DNA of 64,000 nt from Kosakonia sp. SMBL-WEM22 (GCF_014490785.1 NZ_CP051488.1:3844001-3908000); one strand, 5' to 3'; counted from the first letter of the stretch, positions 33,219 to 42,577 are shown. Translations and numbers: made by a program. The notes: generated from the letters alone by a model not told the origin.

Positions 33219-34739
33219 ATGATGAAAAAAAGCACGCTCGCCATAGCCCTTGGTCTTATTCTCAGCGCGGGAGCGGCACAGGCCGCCGACCCGAGCATGA
33301 GCAGCATTGAAGCACGTCTTGCCGCACTCGAGCAGCGCTTACAGGCCGCTGAACAGCGCGCTAATGCCGCCGAAAGCCGCGCGCAGGCTGCGGAAAAACA
33401 GGCCCAGCAGTTGGCGGCCGCACAACAAAAAACCGACACCACTACCACGCAAGTTGAGCAGCGCACCGCCAAACTGGAGCAGAAAGCCAGCGATGAAGGC
33501 GGCTTTGAGTTCCACGGCTATGCCCGCTCCGGCCTGCTGATGAGCGACTCGGCGAGCAAAACTCAGGGCGGCCCAACCGTGACGCCAGCCGGTGAGACCG
33601 GCGGCCACGTCGGTCGTCTGGGTAACGAACCGGATACCTATGTCGAGATGAACCTCGAACATAAACAGACCCTCGCCAACGGCGCGACCACCCGATTCAA
33701 AGTGATGCTCGCCGACGGCCAGCGCACCTATAACGACTGGACCGCCTCCAGTAGCGATCTCAACCTGCGCCAGGCCTTTACGGAGATCGGCCATCTGCCG
33801 AGCTTTACCGGCGCGTTCAAAGACTCCACCGTCTGGGCCGGGAAACGCTTCGACCGCGATAACTTCGATATCCACTGGATCGACTCCGATGTGGTGTTCC
33901 TCGCCGGGACCGGTGCCGGGGTGTACGACATGAAGTGGAGCGACGAGGCACGCAGCAACCTCTCCCTCTATGGCCGCACCTTTGGCGATATCGAAAACAG
34001 TGAAAACAGCGCGCAGAACTACATCCTCTCCCTGAACAACTACTACGGCCCACTGCAGCTGATGGTCAGCGGCATGCGCGCGAAGGATAATGACGACCGC
34101 CTCGATCTGGAAGGCAACAAAGTGAAGAGCGACGCGGCGGATAACGGCGTTCACGCCCTGCTCGGCCTGCATAACGACAGCTTCTACGGCCTGCGTGAAG
34201 GGTCAGCAAAAACCGCGCTGCTCTACGGTCACGGCCTCGGTGCGGAAGTGAAAGCCATCGGCTCCGACGGCGCGCTGCTGTCACAGGCTGATACCTGGCG
34301 CCTGGCGAGCTACGGCATTACGCCGCTCGGCGGCGGCTGGCATATCGCCCCGGCGGTGCTGGCGCAGAGCAGTAAAGATCGTTACGTCAAAGGCGACAGC
34401 TACCAGTGGGCGACCGCCAACGTGCGCCTGATTCAGGGGCTGACGGAAAACTTTGAAATGCAGTATGAAGGGACCTATCAGTACATGGATCTGCGCCCGG
34501 AAGGGTACAACAGCCGCAATAACGTGAGCGGTAGCTTCTACAAACTGACCGTTGCGCCGACGCTGAAAGCGAGCGATGTCGGCGAATTCCTGAAACGCCC
34601 GGAAATCCGCCTGTTTGCCACCTGGATGGACTGGGATCACCGGCTGGATAACTACGCCGGGGATGACGCCTTCGGCAGCGCTGGCTTCAAGGCCGGCGGC
34701 GAGTGGAACTTCGGCGTACAGATGGAAACCTGGTTCTGA
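33219..34739 (+). CDS. scrY: Sucrose porin ScrY
   Basis: ScrY is an outer-membrane, sucrose-selective porin of the LamB family. It has 506 residues with a signal peptide ending AGAAQA. A periplasmic N-terminal coiled-coil rich in Ala, Glu and Gln (about 28-90) distinguishes ScrY from LamB. The 18-strand barrel follows, starting near FEFHGYARSGLL and ending in the terminal aromatic VQMETWF. Start is one of two adjacent ATGs (33219/33222). Confidence 0.96.
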   Translation: MMKKSTLAIALGLILSAGAAQAADPSMSSIEARLAALEQRLQAAEQRANAAESRAQAAEKQAQQLAAAQQKTDTTTTQVEQRTAKLEQKASDEGGFEFHGYARSGLLMSDSASKTQGGPTVTPAGETGGHVGRLGNEPDTYVEMNLEHKQTLANGATTRFKVMLADGQRTYNDWTASSSDLNLRQAFTEIGHLPSFTGAFKDSTVWAGKRFDRDNFDIHWIDSDVVFLAGTGAGVYDMKWSDEARSNLSLYGRTFGDIENSENSAQNYILSLNNYYGPLQLMVSGMRAKDNDDRLDLEGNKVKSDAADNGVHALLGLHNDSFYGLREGSAKTALLYGHGLGAEVKAIGSDGALLSQADTWRLASYGITPLGGGWHIAPAVLAQSSKDRYVKGDSYQWATANVRLIQGLTENFEMQYEGTYQYMDLRPEGYNSRNNVSGSFYKLTVAPTLKASDVGEFLKRPEIRLFATWMDWDHRLDNYAGDDAFGSAGFKAGGEWNFGVQMETWF

Positions 34740-34742
34740 TAG

Positions 34743-34766
34743 CGCGGCCCCTGCGGGGGCCGTTTG
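34743..34766 (+). terminator. GC hairpin between scrY and scrA
   Basis: CGGCCCC-TGC-GGGGGCCG followed by TTTGCG. A partial terminator here would raise porin expression over the PTS genes and also protect the scrY message. Confidence 0.5.
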
Positions 34767-34803
34767 CGTAGCCTGAAAGCCTAAAAACAAGACAGAGGTT
34801 GTT

Positions 34804-36174
34804 ATGGATTTTGCACAAATTTCCCGCTCGCTGCTGCCCTTGCTCGGCGGCAAAGAGAATATCGCCAGCGCCGCGCACTGTGCGACGCGCCTGCGGCTGG
34901 TACTGGTGGACGACGCGAAAGCGGACACCGCCGCGATTGGCAAAATTGACGGTGTGAAAGGCTGTTTTCGTAACGCCGGGCAGTTACAAGTCATCTTCGG
35001 CACCGGGGTGGTGAACAAAGTCTACGCCGCGTTTATTGCCGAGGCGGGGATCAGCGAGTCGAGCAAATCGGAAGCCGCGGATATCGCCGCGCGCAAGCTG
35101 AACCCGTTCCAGCGCATCGCCCGTTTGCTGTCGAACATCTTTGTGCCGATCATTCCGGCAATTGTTGCGTCGGGCCTGCTGATGGGCCTGCTGGGGATGG
35201 TGAAAACCTACGGCTGGGTCAACCCGGATAACGCGCTCTATATCATGCTCGACATGTTCAGCTCGGCGGCGTTTATCATCCTGCCGATCCTGATTGGCTT
35301 TACCGCCGCGCGCGAGTTTGGCGGCAACCCCTATCTCGGCGCAACGCTCGGCGGCATCCTTACCCACCCGGCGCTGACCAACGCCTGGGGCGTGGCGGCG
35401 GGCTTCCACACCATGAACTTCTTCGGCATCGAAGTGGCGATGATCGGCTACCAGGGAACGGTCTTCCCGGTGCTGCTGGCGGTGTGGTTTATGAGCATGC
35501 TGGAAAAACAGCTGCGCCGGGTGATCCCGGACGCGCTGGATCTGATCCTTACCCCCTTCCTGACGGTGATTATCTCCGGTTTTATCGCCATGCTGATTAT
35601 CGGCCCGGCGGGTCGCGCGCTGGGCGACGGTATCTCCTTTGTGCTCAGTACTCTGATTGCTCACGCGGGCTGGCTGGCGGGGCTGCTGTTTGGTGGGCTC
35701 TACTCGGTGATTGTGATTACCGGCGTGCATCACAGCTTCCACGCCATTGAGGCCGGGCTGCTCGGTAACCCGTCGATTGGCGTCAACTTCCTGCTGCCAA
35801 TCTGGGCGATGGCCAACTTTGCGCAGGGCGGTGCCTGCCTGGCGGTATGGTTTAAAACCAAAGATGCCAAAATCAAAGCCATTACCCTGCCCTCGGCCTT
35901 CTCGGCGATGCTCGGCATTACCGAAGCGGCGATCTTTGGTATCAACCTGCGCTTTATGAAGCCGTTTATTGCCGGGTTAATTGGCGGTGCGGTTGGCGGC
36001 GCGTGGGTGGTATCGATGCATGTCTATATGACGGCGGTGGGGTTGACCGGGCTGCCGGGTCTGGCGATTGTGCAGGCCAGCTCGCTGGTTAACTATATTA
36101 TCGGTATGGCTATCGCATTTAGCGTCGCCTTCATTCTCTCCTTCTTGCTGAAATACAAAACGGACGCGGAATAA
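34804..36174 (+). CDS. scrA: Sucrose PTS enzyme IIBC ScrA
   Basis: ScrA imports sucrose and phosphorylates it to sucrose-6-phosphate. It has 456 residues. The IIB domain at the N-terminus carries phospho-Cys26 in AAHCATRLRL. The membrane IIC domain (about 105-450) has GVHHSFHAIEAGLLG and ITEAAIFGINLR. There is no IIA domain, so it must take phosphate from the general glucose IIA (Crr), as enteric ScrA does. Its stop overlaps the scrB start by one base. Confidence 0.96.
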   Translation: MDFAQISRSLLPLLGGKENIASAAHCATRLRLVLVDDAKADTAAIGKIDGVKGCFRNAGQLQVIFGTGVVNKVYAAFIAEAGISESSKSEAADIAARKLNPFQRIARLLSNIFVPIIPAIVASGLLMGLLGMVKTYGWVNPDNALYIMLDMFSSAAFIILPILIGFTAAREFGGNPYLGATLGGILTHPALTNAWGVAAGFHTMNFFGIEVAMIGYQGTVFPVLLAVWFMSMLEKQLRRVIPDALDLILTPFLTVIISGFIAMLIIGPAGRALGDGISFVLSTLIAHAGWLAGLLFGGLYSVIVITGVHHSFHAIEAGLLGNPSIGVNFLLPIWAMANFAQGGACLAVWFKTKDAKIKAITLPSAFSAMLGITEAAIFGINLRFMKPFIAGLIGGAVGGAWVVSMHVYMTAVGLTGLPGLAIVQASSLVNYIIGMAIAFSVAFILSFLLKYKTDAE

Positions 36175-37583
36175 TGGCATCTGACTCTCTGCTGCCCGCC
36201 ATTTTACAGGCGGTAATGAAAGGCCAGCCGAAAGCGCTGAGCGACCCCTTCTACCCGAGCTGGCATCTGGCGCCGGTCACCGGGCTGCTCAACGATCCCA
36301 ATGGATTTATCCAGTTGGGCGGCCGTTACCATCTTTTTTATCAATGGAACGCGCTGGGCTGCCAGCACAACCACAAGTGCTGGGGGCACTGGAGTTCAGC
36401 GGATTTACTCCACTGGCAACATGAGCCGATCGCGCTGATGCCGGATGAAGAGTATGACCGCAGCGGCTGCTACTCCGGTAGCGCGGTGGATAACGACGGC
36501 GTGCTGACGCTCTGCTACACCGGCAACGTCAAGTTTGACGACGGCACGCGCACCGCCTGGCAGTGTCTGGCGGTGCAGAACCGGGACGGCGGCTTCGATA
36601 AGCTCGGCCCGGCGATCCCGCTGCCAAACGGTTACACCGGCCATGTGCGCGACCCGAAAGTGTGGCGACACGGCGACTATTGGTACATGGTGCTCGGCGC
36701 ACAGGATCTCACCTTGCAGGGCAAAGTGCTGCTGCTGCGCTCGGAAAATCTGTGGAACTGGCAGAACCTCGGCGAGATCGCTGGCAGCGGCCTGAACGGC
36801 CTGGCCGATGCGGGCTATATGTGGGAGTGCCCGGATCTCTTCGCCCTCGGCGACAGCACCTATCTGATCTGCTGCCCACAAGGGATTACGCGCGATGAGA
36901 AGCGCTGGCTCAACACCCACCCGAGCGCTTACCTCAGCGGCGAGCTGGATTACGACAACGCGCAGTTCCGCCACGGCGAGTTTCACGAGCTGGACGCCGG
37001 GTTTGAGTTCTACGCGCCGCAAACCACGCAAAGCGAAGATGGCCGCCGTTTACTGGTCGGCTGGATGGGCGTGCCGGACGGGGAAGAGATGCGCCAACCC
37101 ACCGTCGCCGACGGCTGGATCCACCAGATGACCTGCCTGCGCGAATTGACTTCGCGCAACGGCAAGCTTTATCAGCAACCGGTCGTCGAGTTACAGGCGC
37201 TGCGCGGCGAAGAGCAGACCTTCAACGGCCAGGCAGACGCACTGCCCGCGCTGGATGCCGCGTCGCTGGAGCTGATTGTCGAGAGCGCAGGCGATCTCAC
37301 GCTGAATTTCGCCGACACGCTGATCCTTGAGTGGCGGCAGAGTGAATTGCGCCTCGCGCGCAGAAGTTTTGAGAGCGGCGAGTGGCTCTACCGCTACTGG
37401 CAAGGCGCGGCGCACAGGTTGCAAATCCTCTGCGACCGCTCAAGCGTCGAGATCTTTATCAATGATGGCGAAGGGGTGATGAGCAGCCGCTACTTCCCGC
37501 AGCAGCCTGCGCGCTTAACGCTTACGGGTGAGGCAGAAGTGCGGGCGCGCTACTGGTCGTTACGTGCTTGCATGGTAGAATAA
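36174..37583 (+). CDS. scrB: Sucrose-6-phosphate hydrolase ScrB
   Basis: ScrB splits sucrose-6-phosphate into glucose-6-phosphate and fructose in the cytoplasm. It is a glycoside hydrolase family 32 enzyme of 469 residues. The three catalytic signatures are present: NDPNG with the nucleophile Asp near residue 40, RDPKVW with the transition-state Asp, and WECPDLF with the acid-base Glu. A beta-sandwich domain forms the C-terminus. No signal peptide. Confidence 0.97.
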   Translation: MASDSLLPAILQAVMKGQPKALSDPFYPSWHLAPVTGLLNDPNGFIQLGGRYHLFYQWNALGCQHNHKCWGHWSSADLLHWQHEPIALMPDEEYDRSGCYSGSAVDNDGVLTLCYTGNVKFDDGTRTAWQCLAVQNRDGGFDKLGPAIPLPNGYTGHVRDPKVWRHGDYWYMVLGAQDLTLQGKVLLLRSENLWNWQNLGEIAGSGLNGLADAGYMWECPDLFALGDSTYLICCPQGITRDEKRWLNTHPSAYLSGELDYDNAQFRHGEFHELDAGFEFYAPQTTQSEDGRRLLVGWMGVPDGEEMRQPTVADGWIHQMTCLRELTSRNGKLYQQPVVELQALRGEEQTFNGQADALPALDAASLELIVESAGDLTLNFADTLILEWRQSELRLARRSFESGEWLYRYWQGAAHRLQILCDRSSVEIFINDGEGVMSSRYFPQQPARLTLTGEAEVRARYWSLRACMVE

Positions 37584-37612
37584 GCGCTTGTTTCTTTGAG
37601 CGATGCAAAACC

Positions 37613-38620
37613 GTGAGAAAACCTAAACGCGTTACCATCAGTGATATTGCCGCGCTGGCGGGGGTGTCAAAAGCCACCGCCAGCCTGGTGCTTAACGGCC
37701 GCGGCAAAGAGCTGCGCGTCGCCCAGGAGACGCGCGAGCGCGTGCAGGCGATTGCCCAGCAGCACCACTATCAGCCCAGTATTTACGCGCGCTTGCTGCG
37801 CGAAAACCGCAGCCATACGCTGGGGCTGGTGGTGCCGGAGATCATCAACTATGGTTTCGCCGTCTTCTCTCACGAGCTGGAAAACCTCTGTCGCGAAGCG
37901 GGTCTTCAGCTGCTTATCTCCTGTACCGATGAAAACGCCAGCCAGGAGACCGTGGTGGTAAATAACCTGGTGTCGCGCCAGGTCGATGGCCTGATTGTCG
38001 CCTCCAGCATGTTGAATGACGCTGACTACGTCAAACTGAGCGAACAGCTGCCGGTGGTGCTCTTTGACCGCCATATCAGCGACACCCAGTTGCCGCTGGT
38101 GATCACCGACTCCCTGACCCCCACCGCCGAGCTGGTCGAGCGCCTGGCCCGCGCCAACCCGGACGAGATCTATTTTCTTGGCGGCCAGCCACGCTTATCG
38201 CCGACCAAAGATCGTCTTGCAGGCTTTATGCAGGGGCTTGAGCGCGCTGGCGTCACGCCGCGCCCGGAGTGGATCATTCACGGTAACTATCACCCCAGCA
38301 GCGGGTATGAGATGTTTGCCGCCCTCTGCGCGCGCCTCGGCCGCCCGCCGAAAGCGCTGTTTACCGCCGCCTGCGGGCTGCTGGAAGGGGTGCTGCGTTA
38401 TATGAGCCAGCATCACCTACTGGAGAGCGATATCCACATCGCCAGCTTTGACGATCACTATCTCTATGATTCGCTCTCGCTGCCCATCGATACCGTCGAG
38501 CAGAATATCCCACGCCTGGCGCAGGACTGTTTCGAGATCATCACGCAACTGGTGGAGGGTAACGAACCAGCCACGCCACAGCGCATTCTGCCCGCCACGC
38601 TGCGCTGGCGTCATCCTTAA
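37613..38620 (+). CDS. scrR: Sucrose operon repressor ScrR (LacI family), GTG start
   Basis: ScrR represses scrK and scrYAB and is released by fructose or its phosphate. The LacI-type helix-turn-helix is VTISDIAALAGVSKATASLVLNG near the N-terminus, and the rest is a ligand-binding fold. I place the start at a GTG at 37613, giving 335 residues (known ScrR about 334) and an N-terminus RKPKRVTISDI that aligns with the family. The 5' part of the frame before it overlaps scrB and encodes nothing family-like. Its likely operators are the three 14-bp palindromes. Confidence 0.94.
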   Translation: MRKPKRVTISDIAALAGVSKATASLVLNGRGKELRVAQETRERVQAIAQQHHYQPSIYARLLRENRSHTLGLVVPEIINYGFAVFSHELENLCREAGLQLLISCTDENASQETVVVNNLVSRQVDGLIVASSMLNDADYVKLSEQLPVVLFDRHISDTQLPLVITDSLTPTAELVERLARANPDEIYFLGGQPRLSPTKDRLAGFMQGLERAGVTPRPEWIIHGNYHPSSGYEMFAALCARLGRPPKALFTAACGLLEGVLRYMSQHHLLESDIHIASFDDHYLYDSLSLPIDTVEQNIPRLAQDCFEIITQLVEGNEPATPQRILPATLRWRHP

Positions 38621-38633
38621 TCACGCATTTATT

Positions 38634-38665
38634 ATGCAGCACGGCATAAATATGCCGTGCTGCAT
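38634..38665. other. Perfect 14-bp inverted repeat after scrR
   Basis: ATGCAGCACGGCAT and its exact complement flank a four-base loop (AAAT). It lies 14 bp after the scrR stop. No T-run follows on the plus strand. It may act as a terminator of scrR or protect the 3' end of the message. Confidence 0.7.
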
Positions 38666-38895
38666 TAGACCAATCTGCTGAAAATACAAATGCGTGAGAG
38701 CAATAATTTAATTGCACTGCTGGTTTTGTGAATAGAGGCGCATATTCTTCAGTCTAAACTCTGTTTATTTCTGTGATAAATACATGATATTTCTGAGCGT
38801 CTGCATAAACACACAATAACACTTGTGCTGATGCACATATTTTTACCCGCCCCTGCTCCCTACTATTTAGTGACGACTATAACGGGAGTATCCCC

Positions 38896-40230
38896 ATGAG
38901 TGAGACAGGACATCTGCACAGAGCGATAGATCATCAACAGCTTATTTCCTCTGCGGTAGGAAAGTTCTTCCGCCGTATTATTCCAATGCTGGCGGTGATG
39001 TTGATAATAAACCAAATAGATCGTTCAAATATCGGTTTTATTAAAGCTGAATTACATACTGATGCTGGTATTAGCGCGGCGGCGTTTGGCCTCGGGGCAG
39101 GGTTATTCTTTATTGGTTATGCGCTGTTTGAAGTGCCCAGCAATATGATGATGAAGCGCTATGGCGCGCGCATCTGGCTGACACGCATTATGGTGACCTG
39201 GGGTATGGTGGTGGTCTTCACCGGCTTTGTTACCTCCCCGACGCAGTTTTATGTGCTGCGCTTCCTGCTCGGCGTTGCTGAAGCGGGCTTCTTTCCAGGC
39301 GTGCTGTTCTATTTCCGTCAGTGGGTGCCAAACTCCCATCGCGGGCGAGCAACGGCGTTTATTTTAAGCGCCTCAGCAGGCGCGTTTCTCTTCTCCGGGC
39401 CAATTACCGGCGCCATTCTGCTGATGCATGATTTTATGGGCATCGCCGGCTGGAAGTGGGTAATGTTTCTTGAAGGCGGCGGCTCGGTATTGGTAGGGCT
39501 GATAGCCCTCGGCGTACTGGTTTCTCGCCCGCAGGAAGCACGCTGGTTAAGCGCGCAAGAGAAAGAGGCGCTGGCCTGGCAACTGGCGCAGGAGGATCGG
39601 GAGCGGGAAAACAGCACCGCCGGGCAGAGCAAAATGGCACTGCTCACCGACCGCCGTTTGTTAACCTACTGCCTGATCTTTTTCACCATGACCATGACCG
39701 GCTACACACTGGTCTTCTGGCTACCGCAAATTATCCAGCGCATTCAGGGCTTCAGCAGCTTCGGCATTGGTTTACTCACCGCCATTCCCTGGCTCTGCGC
39801 CATCGTCGCCCTCAACGTTGTCGGGCGCTACAGCGACCGCTACCGCGACAAGCTCAGCCAGGGCCTCGGGCTGGCGATGCTGGTTGCAGCCTGCGGCACC
39901 TTTATGGCGACGCTCGGTAATCCCTGGTTTGGCTTCGTGGCAATGATTGTTGCCTGTATCGGTTCAAAAGTGAGCGCCACCCTCTTCTGGCCGATGCCGC
40001 AGGGCGAGCTGCCGGCAAGCATCGTCGCGCCGGGGATCGCGCTGATTAACTCCATCGGCAATCTTGGCGGCTTCTTCGCGCCGACGGTGTTTGGTTATCT
40101 GGAGTTGACCACCGGCTCAACCACCGGCGGGCTCTACGCCTTAACCAGCGTCTCGGTCATTACCGGGTTGTGTCTACTGCTGCGCCGCAACAAAACGACG
40201 CCTGGCGCAATGATAAGTATGGAGAAGTAA
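38896..40230 (+). CDS. MFS transporter, anion:cation symporter family
   Basis: A 444-residue, 12-helix transporter. NQIDRSNIGFIKAEL and FFIGYALFEVPSNMMMKRYGAR are the hallmark of the ACS family (tartrate-, rhamnonate- and 4-hydroxyphenylacetate-type carriers). It is not close to the classical glucarate carrier GudP. The adjacent enolase-superfamily dehydratase, 1 bp downstream, suggests the substrate is an aldaric or aldonic acid. The start follows GGGAG. The 275-bp gap after scrR should hold its promoter, and no local regulator is encoded. Confidence 0.9.
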   Translation: MSETGHLHRAIDHQQLISSAVGKFFRRIIPMLAVMLIINQIDRSNIGFIKAELHTDAGISAAAFGLGAGLFFIGYALFEVPSNMMMKRYGARIWLTRIMVTWGMVVVFTGFVTSPTQFYVLRFLLGVAEAGFFPGVLFYFRQWVPNSHRGRATAFILSASAGAFLFSGPITGAILLMHDFMGIAGWKWVMFLEGGGSVLVGLIALGVLVSRPQEARWLSAQEKEALAWQLAQEDRERENSTAGQSKMALLTDRRLLTYCLIFFTMTMTGYTLVFWLPQIIQRIQGFSSFGIGLLTAIPWLCAIVALNVVGRYSDRYRDKLSQGLGLAMLVAACGTFMATLGNPWFGFVAMIVACIGSKVSATLFWPMPQGELPASIVAPGIALINSIGNLGGFFAPTVFGYLELTTGSTTGGLYALTSVSVITGLCLLLRRNKTTPGAMISMEK

Positions 40231-40231
40231 G

Positions 40232-41578
40232 ATGTCCGATAGTCCCAAAATTACCCATATGCAGGTCATTCCGGTGGCCGGCTACGACAGTATGCTGCTC
40301 AATATTGGCGGCGCGCATAACTGCTACTTCACCCGCATTCTGGTGCGGCTCACCGACTCGAACGGTCAGACCGGCGTGGGTGAATGTCCCTGCCACAGCT
40401 CGGTGCTGGATCTGCTGGCGCGTTTCGAAGCGCAGGTCGTCGGCAGCGAAATCTTGCGCCTTAACCACACCATCAGCCAGCTCTGGCGCAGCGACGCCCG
40501 GCATCAGCACAGCCAGCTGGCGGACAGCATCCATATCCCACAGATGAACCCGGAGAAGTTCTATAACGCGGTGGCGGCTATCGAAGCGGCCCTGCTCGAT
40601 CTCCAGGGGAAATTCCTCAACCTGCCGGTGGCCGATCTGCTCGCTGCCGGGAAGCAGCGCGACCGCATTCCGGTGCTTGGCTACCTCTTCTATATCGCCG
40701 ACAGGGGCAAAACCACGATGGATTACCAGCCCGGCGATGATAGCGGTGCGCCCTGGTTCTGGTTACGCCACCAGCCCGCGATGGATCACGAGGGCGTAGT
40801 ACGTCTTGCGGAGGCGGCTACCGAGCAGTACGGTTTTCGCGATTTCAAACTGAAGGGCGGTGTGCATGCGGGCGAGTATGAAGTGGAAACCGTCGAGCGG
40901 CTGCTGGCGCACTTTCCCGGCGCGCGCGTGACGGTCGATCCGAATGCCAGCTGGTCGCTGGAAGAAGCGATCCGCCTCGGCAAGCAACTGGCGGGACGCG
41001 TGCCCTATCTGGAAGATCCCTGCGCCGCGGAGCAGGGTTACTCCGGGCGCGAAACGCTGGCAGAGTTTAAACGCGCCACCGGCGTGCCGGTCGCCACCAA
41101 TATGATCGCCAATGACTGGCGGCAACTGGGGCATGCATTACGCCTCAACGCCATCGACATTCCGCTGGCAGACCCGCACTTCTGGACAATGCGCAATGCG
41201 CACACCGTCGCCCAGTTATGCAGTGAATGGGGCTTAACCACCGGATGCCACTCCAACAACCATTTTGATATCTCACTGGCGATGGTGGCACATCTCGGTG
41301 CGGCGGCGCCGGGCGATCGTATCACCGCTTTTGATACCCACTGGATCTGGCAGGATGGGCAACAGTTAACCGAGCAGGCGCCGCAGATCCGCAACGGCTA
41401 TCTGGAGCTGCCTGAAGGGCCTGGCCTCGGCGTGACGCTGGATATGGCACGGGTGGAGGCAGCGCATAAGCGCTACCAGGCACTGCCGGATAAAAACCGT
41501 AATGACGCCATCGGCATGCAGTTTCTGATTGATAACTGGCAATTTAACGCTAAACGCCCGACGCTGGTGCGTCCGTAA
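40232..41578 (+). CDS. Glucarate dehydratase-like enolase-superfamily enzyme
   Basis: A 448-residue cytoplasmic enzyme of the glucarate dehydratase branch of the mandelate-racemase group, as long as GudD (446). The lysine pair is in DFKLKGG. Metal-ligand regions are TVDPNASW, LEDPCAAE and VATNMIAND, and the general-base pair is seen in IPLADPHF and GCHSNNHF. All catalytic elements of the GudD family are therefore present. Against the GudX/GudD consensus, the N-terminal specificity loop (about 45-110) differs most, so the substrate may be glucarate, idarate or a related acid. Coupled to the preceding MFS gene. Confidence 0.88.
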   Translation: MSDSPKITHMQVIPVAGYDSMLLNIGGAHNCYFTRILVRLTDSNGQTGVGECPCHSSVLDLLARFEAQVVGSEILRLNHTISQLWRSDARHQHSQLADSIHIPQMNPEKFYNAVAAIEAALLDLQGKFLNLPVADLLAAGKQRDRIPVLGYLFYIADRGKTTMDYQPGDDSGAPWFWLRHQPAMDHEGVVRLAEAATEQYGFRDFKLKGGVHAGEYEVETVERLLAHFPGARVTVDPNASWSLEEAIRLGKQLAGRVPYLEDPCAAEQGYSGRETLAEFKRATGVPVATNMIANDWRQLGHALRLNAIDIPLADPHFWTMRNAHTVAQLCSEWGLTTGCHSNNHFDISLAMVAHLGAAAPGDRITAFDTHWIWQDGQQLTEQAPQIRNGYLELPEGPGLGVTLDMARVEAAHKRYQALPDKNRNDAIGMQFLIDNWQFNAKRPTLVRP

Positions 41579-41584
41579 AATCTC

Positions 41585-41611
41585 AAAGCCAGGCACGATG
41601 GCCTGGCTTTT
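41585..41611 (+). terminator. Terminator after the dehydratase gene
   Basis: AAAGCCAGGC and GCCTGGCTTT pair perfectly around a six-base loop (ACGATG) and end in a short T-run. It starts 7 bp past the stop. Confidence 0.85.
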
Positions 41612-41632
41612 CACTTGCTTCTTCCCTGTTTG

Positions 41633-41670
41633 TATTTTAGATTTTCCTAAATTTAGAAAAACCTAAAATA
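41633..41670. promoter_or_regulatory. 38-bp imperfect palindrome: candidate YgaV operator
   Basis: A 38-bp palindrome (half-site TATTTTAG....CTAAA) with only two mismatched base pairs ends two bases before the ygaV ATG. It overlaps where the promoter and ribosome site must lie, so bound repressor would block the ygaVP operon. YgaV/BigR proteins autoregulate through AT-rich palindromes of this kind. Confidence 0.8.
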
Positions 41671-41672
41671 CC

Positions 41673-41984
41673 ATGTCACTCTCAAATATTACCCAATTAC
41701 AGAACCAGGCAGAGCAGGCCGCTGCGCTGCTGAAAGCGATGAGCCACCCGCGCCGGTTGCTGATTTTGTGCATGCTCTGCGATGTGCCCGGCACCCATGC
41801 AGGCGAACTCTCAGCGCTGACCGGCCTTAGCCCGTCGGCCACCTCGCAGCACCTGACGCGCATGAAAGATGAGGGGCTGATCGAGAGCGTGCGTCAGGCG
41901 CAGCGCATCACCTACTTCATCAAAGATCCCGCCGTGAACCATATCGTCAACACACTCAAGGGCATCTACTGCCCGGAGGTCTGA
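41673..41984 (+). CDS. ygaV: ArsR-family sulfide/redox-sensing repressor YgaV
   Basis: YgaV is a dimeric winged-helix repressor of ygaVP that responds to sulfide or polysulfide through cysteines. It has 103 residues (E. coli 99). The helix-turn-helix is AGELSALTGLSPSATSQHLTRM. Cysteines lie in LILCMLC and near the C-terminus (IYCPEV), the pair expected for BigR-type persulfide sensing. The ygaP start is two bases after its stop. Confidence 0.93.
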   Translation: MSLSNITQLQNQAEQAAALLKAMSHPRRLLILCMLCDVPGTHAGELSALTGLSPSATSQHLTRMKDEGLIESVRQAQRITYFIKDPAVNHIVNTLKGIYCPEV

Positions 41985-41986
41985 AT

Positions 41987-42511
41987 ATGCACTACAGCAC
42001 CATCACCCCGCGTGACGCGCGGATAGAGCAGCAGCAGGGCGTGCCGCTTATTGATATTCGCCAGCCGGATGAGTTTCGCCGCGAACATCTGCCCGATGCC
42101 CTCTCCCTGCCGCTGGAGGATCTTCTGGCCGGTAAACGCCTGAGCAGTGACGCTCCCGCGCAAACGGTGATTTTCCACTGCCAGTCCGGGATGCGTACCG
42201 AGAAAAACGTTGAGGCGTTAATCCAGGCCGCCGCACCAGCGCAGGTGCTGCTGCTTGAAGGCGGGCTGGCGAACTGGAAACGTGCAGGCTTGCCAACGGT
42301 GCAGGATAAGGCTCAGCCGCGCCCGCTGATGCAGCAGGTGCAGATCGTTGCCGGCAGCCTGGTGCTGCTTGGCGTGGCGCTCGGCTACCTGCTCAATCCA
42401 GCCTTCTTTTTGCTGTCGGGGTTTGTCGGCGCTGGCCTGCTGTTCGCCGGATTAAGCGGCTGGTGCGGCATGGCGCTGCTGCTGGCGAAGATGCCGTGGA
42501 ACCGATCCTGA
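41987..42511 (+). CDS. ygaP: Membrane-anchored rhodanese YgaP
   Basis: YgaP is a sulfurtransferase in the inner membrane. It has 174 residues, as in E. coli. The rhodanese domain (about 1-110) has the active-site loop FHCQSGMRT with the catalytic Cys. Two membrane helices follow (about 120-165, with a glycine-rich hairpin). With YgaV it forms a sulfide-response pair. Confidence 0.94.
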   Translation: MHYSTITPRDARIEQQQGVPLIDIRQPDEFRREHLPDALSLPLEDLLAGKRLSSDAPAQTVIFHCQSGMRTEKNVEALIQAAAPAQVLLLEGGLANWKRAGLPTVQDKAQPRPLMQQVQIVAGSLVLLGVALGYLLNPAFFLLSGFVGAGLLFAGLSGWCGMALLLAKMPWNRS

Positions 42512-42577
42512 TGTACGGCATTTCTCCTCCGGGTCAAATGAGTGATATATTTCCCGGCCTACACCCAAGGAGACGCC

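Noticed and set aside
34747..34763. Second promoter or operator between scrY and scrA
   Set aside because: The palindrome is a GC hairpin with a T-rich tail, not an AAACCGGTTT operator.
41673..42511. Arsenic or zinc resistance operon
   Set aside because: The ArsR-like gene matches YgaV and its partner is a rhodanese; no arsenic or metal transporter is present.
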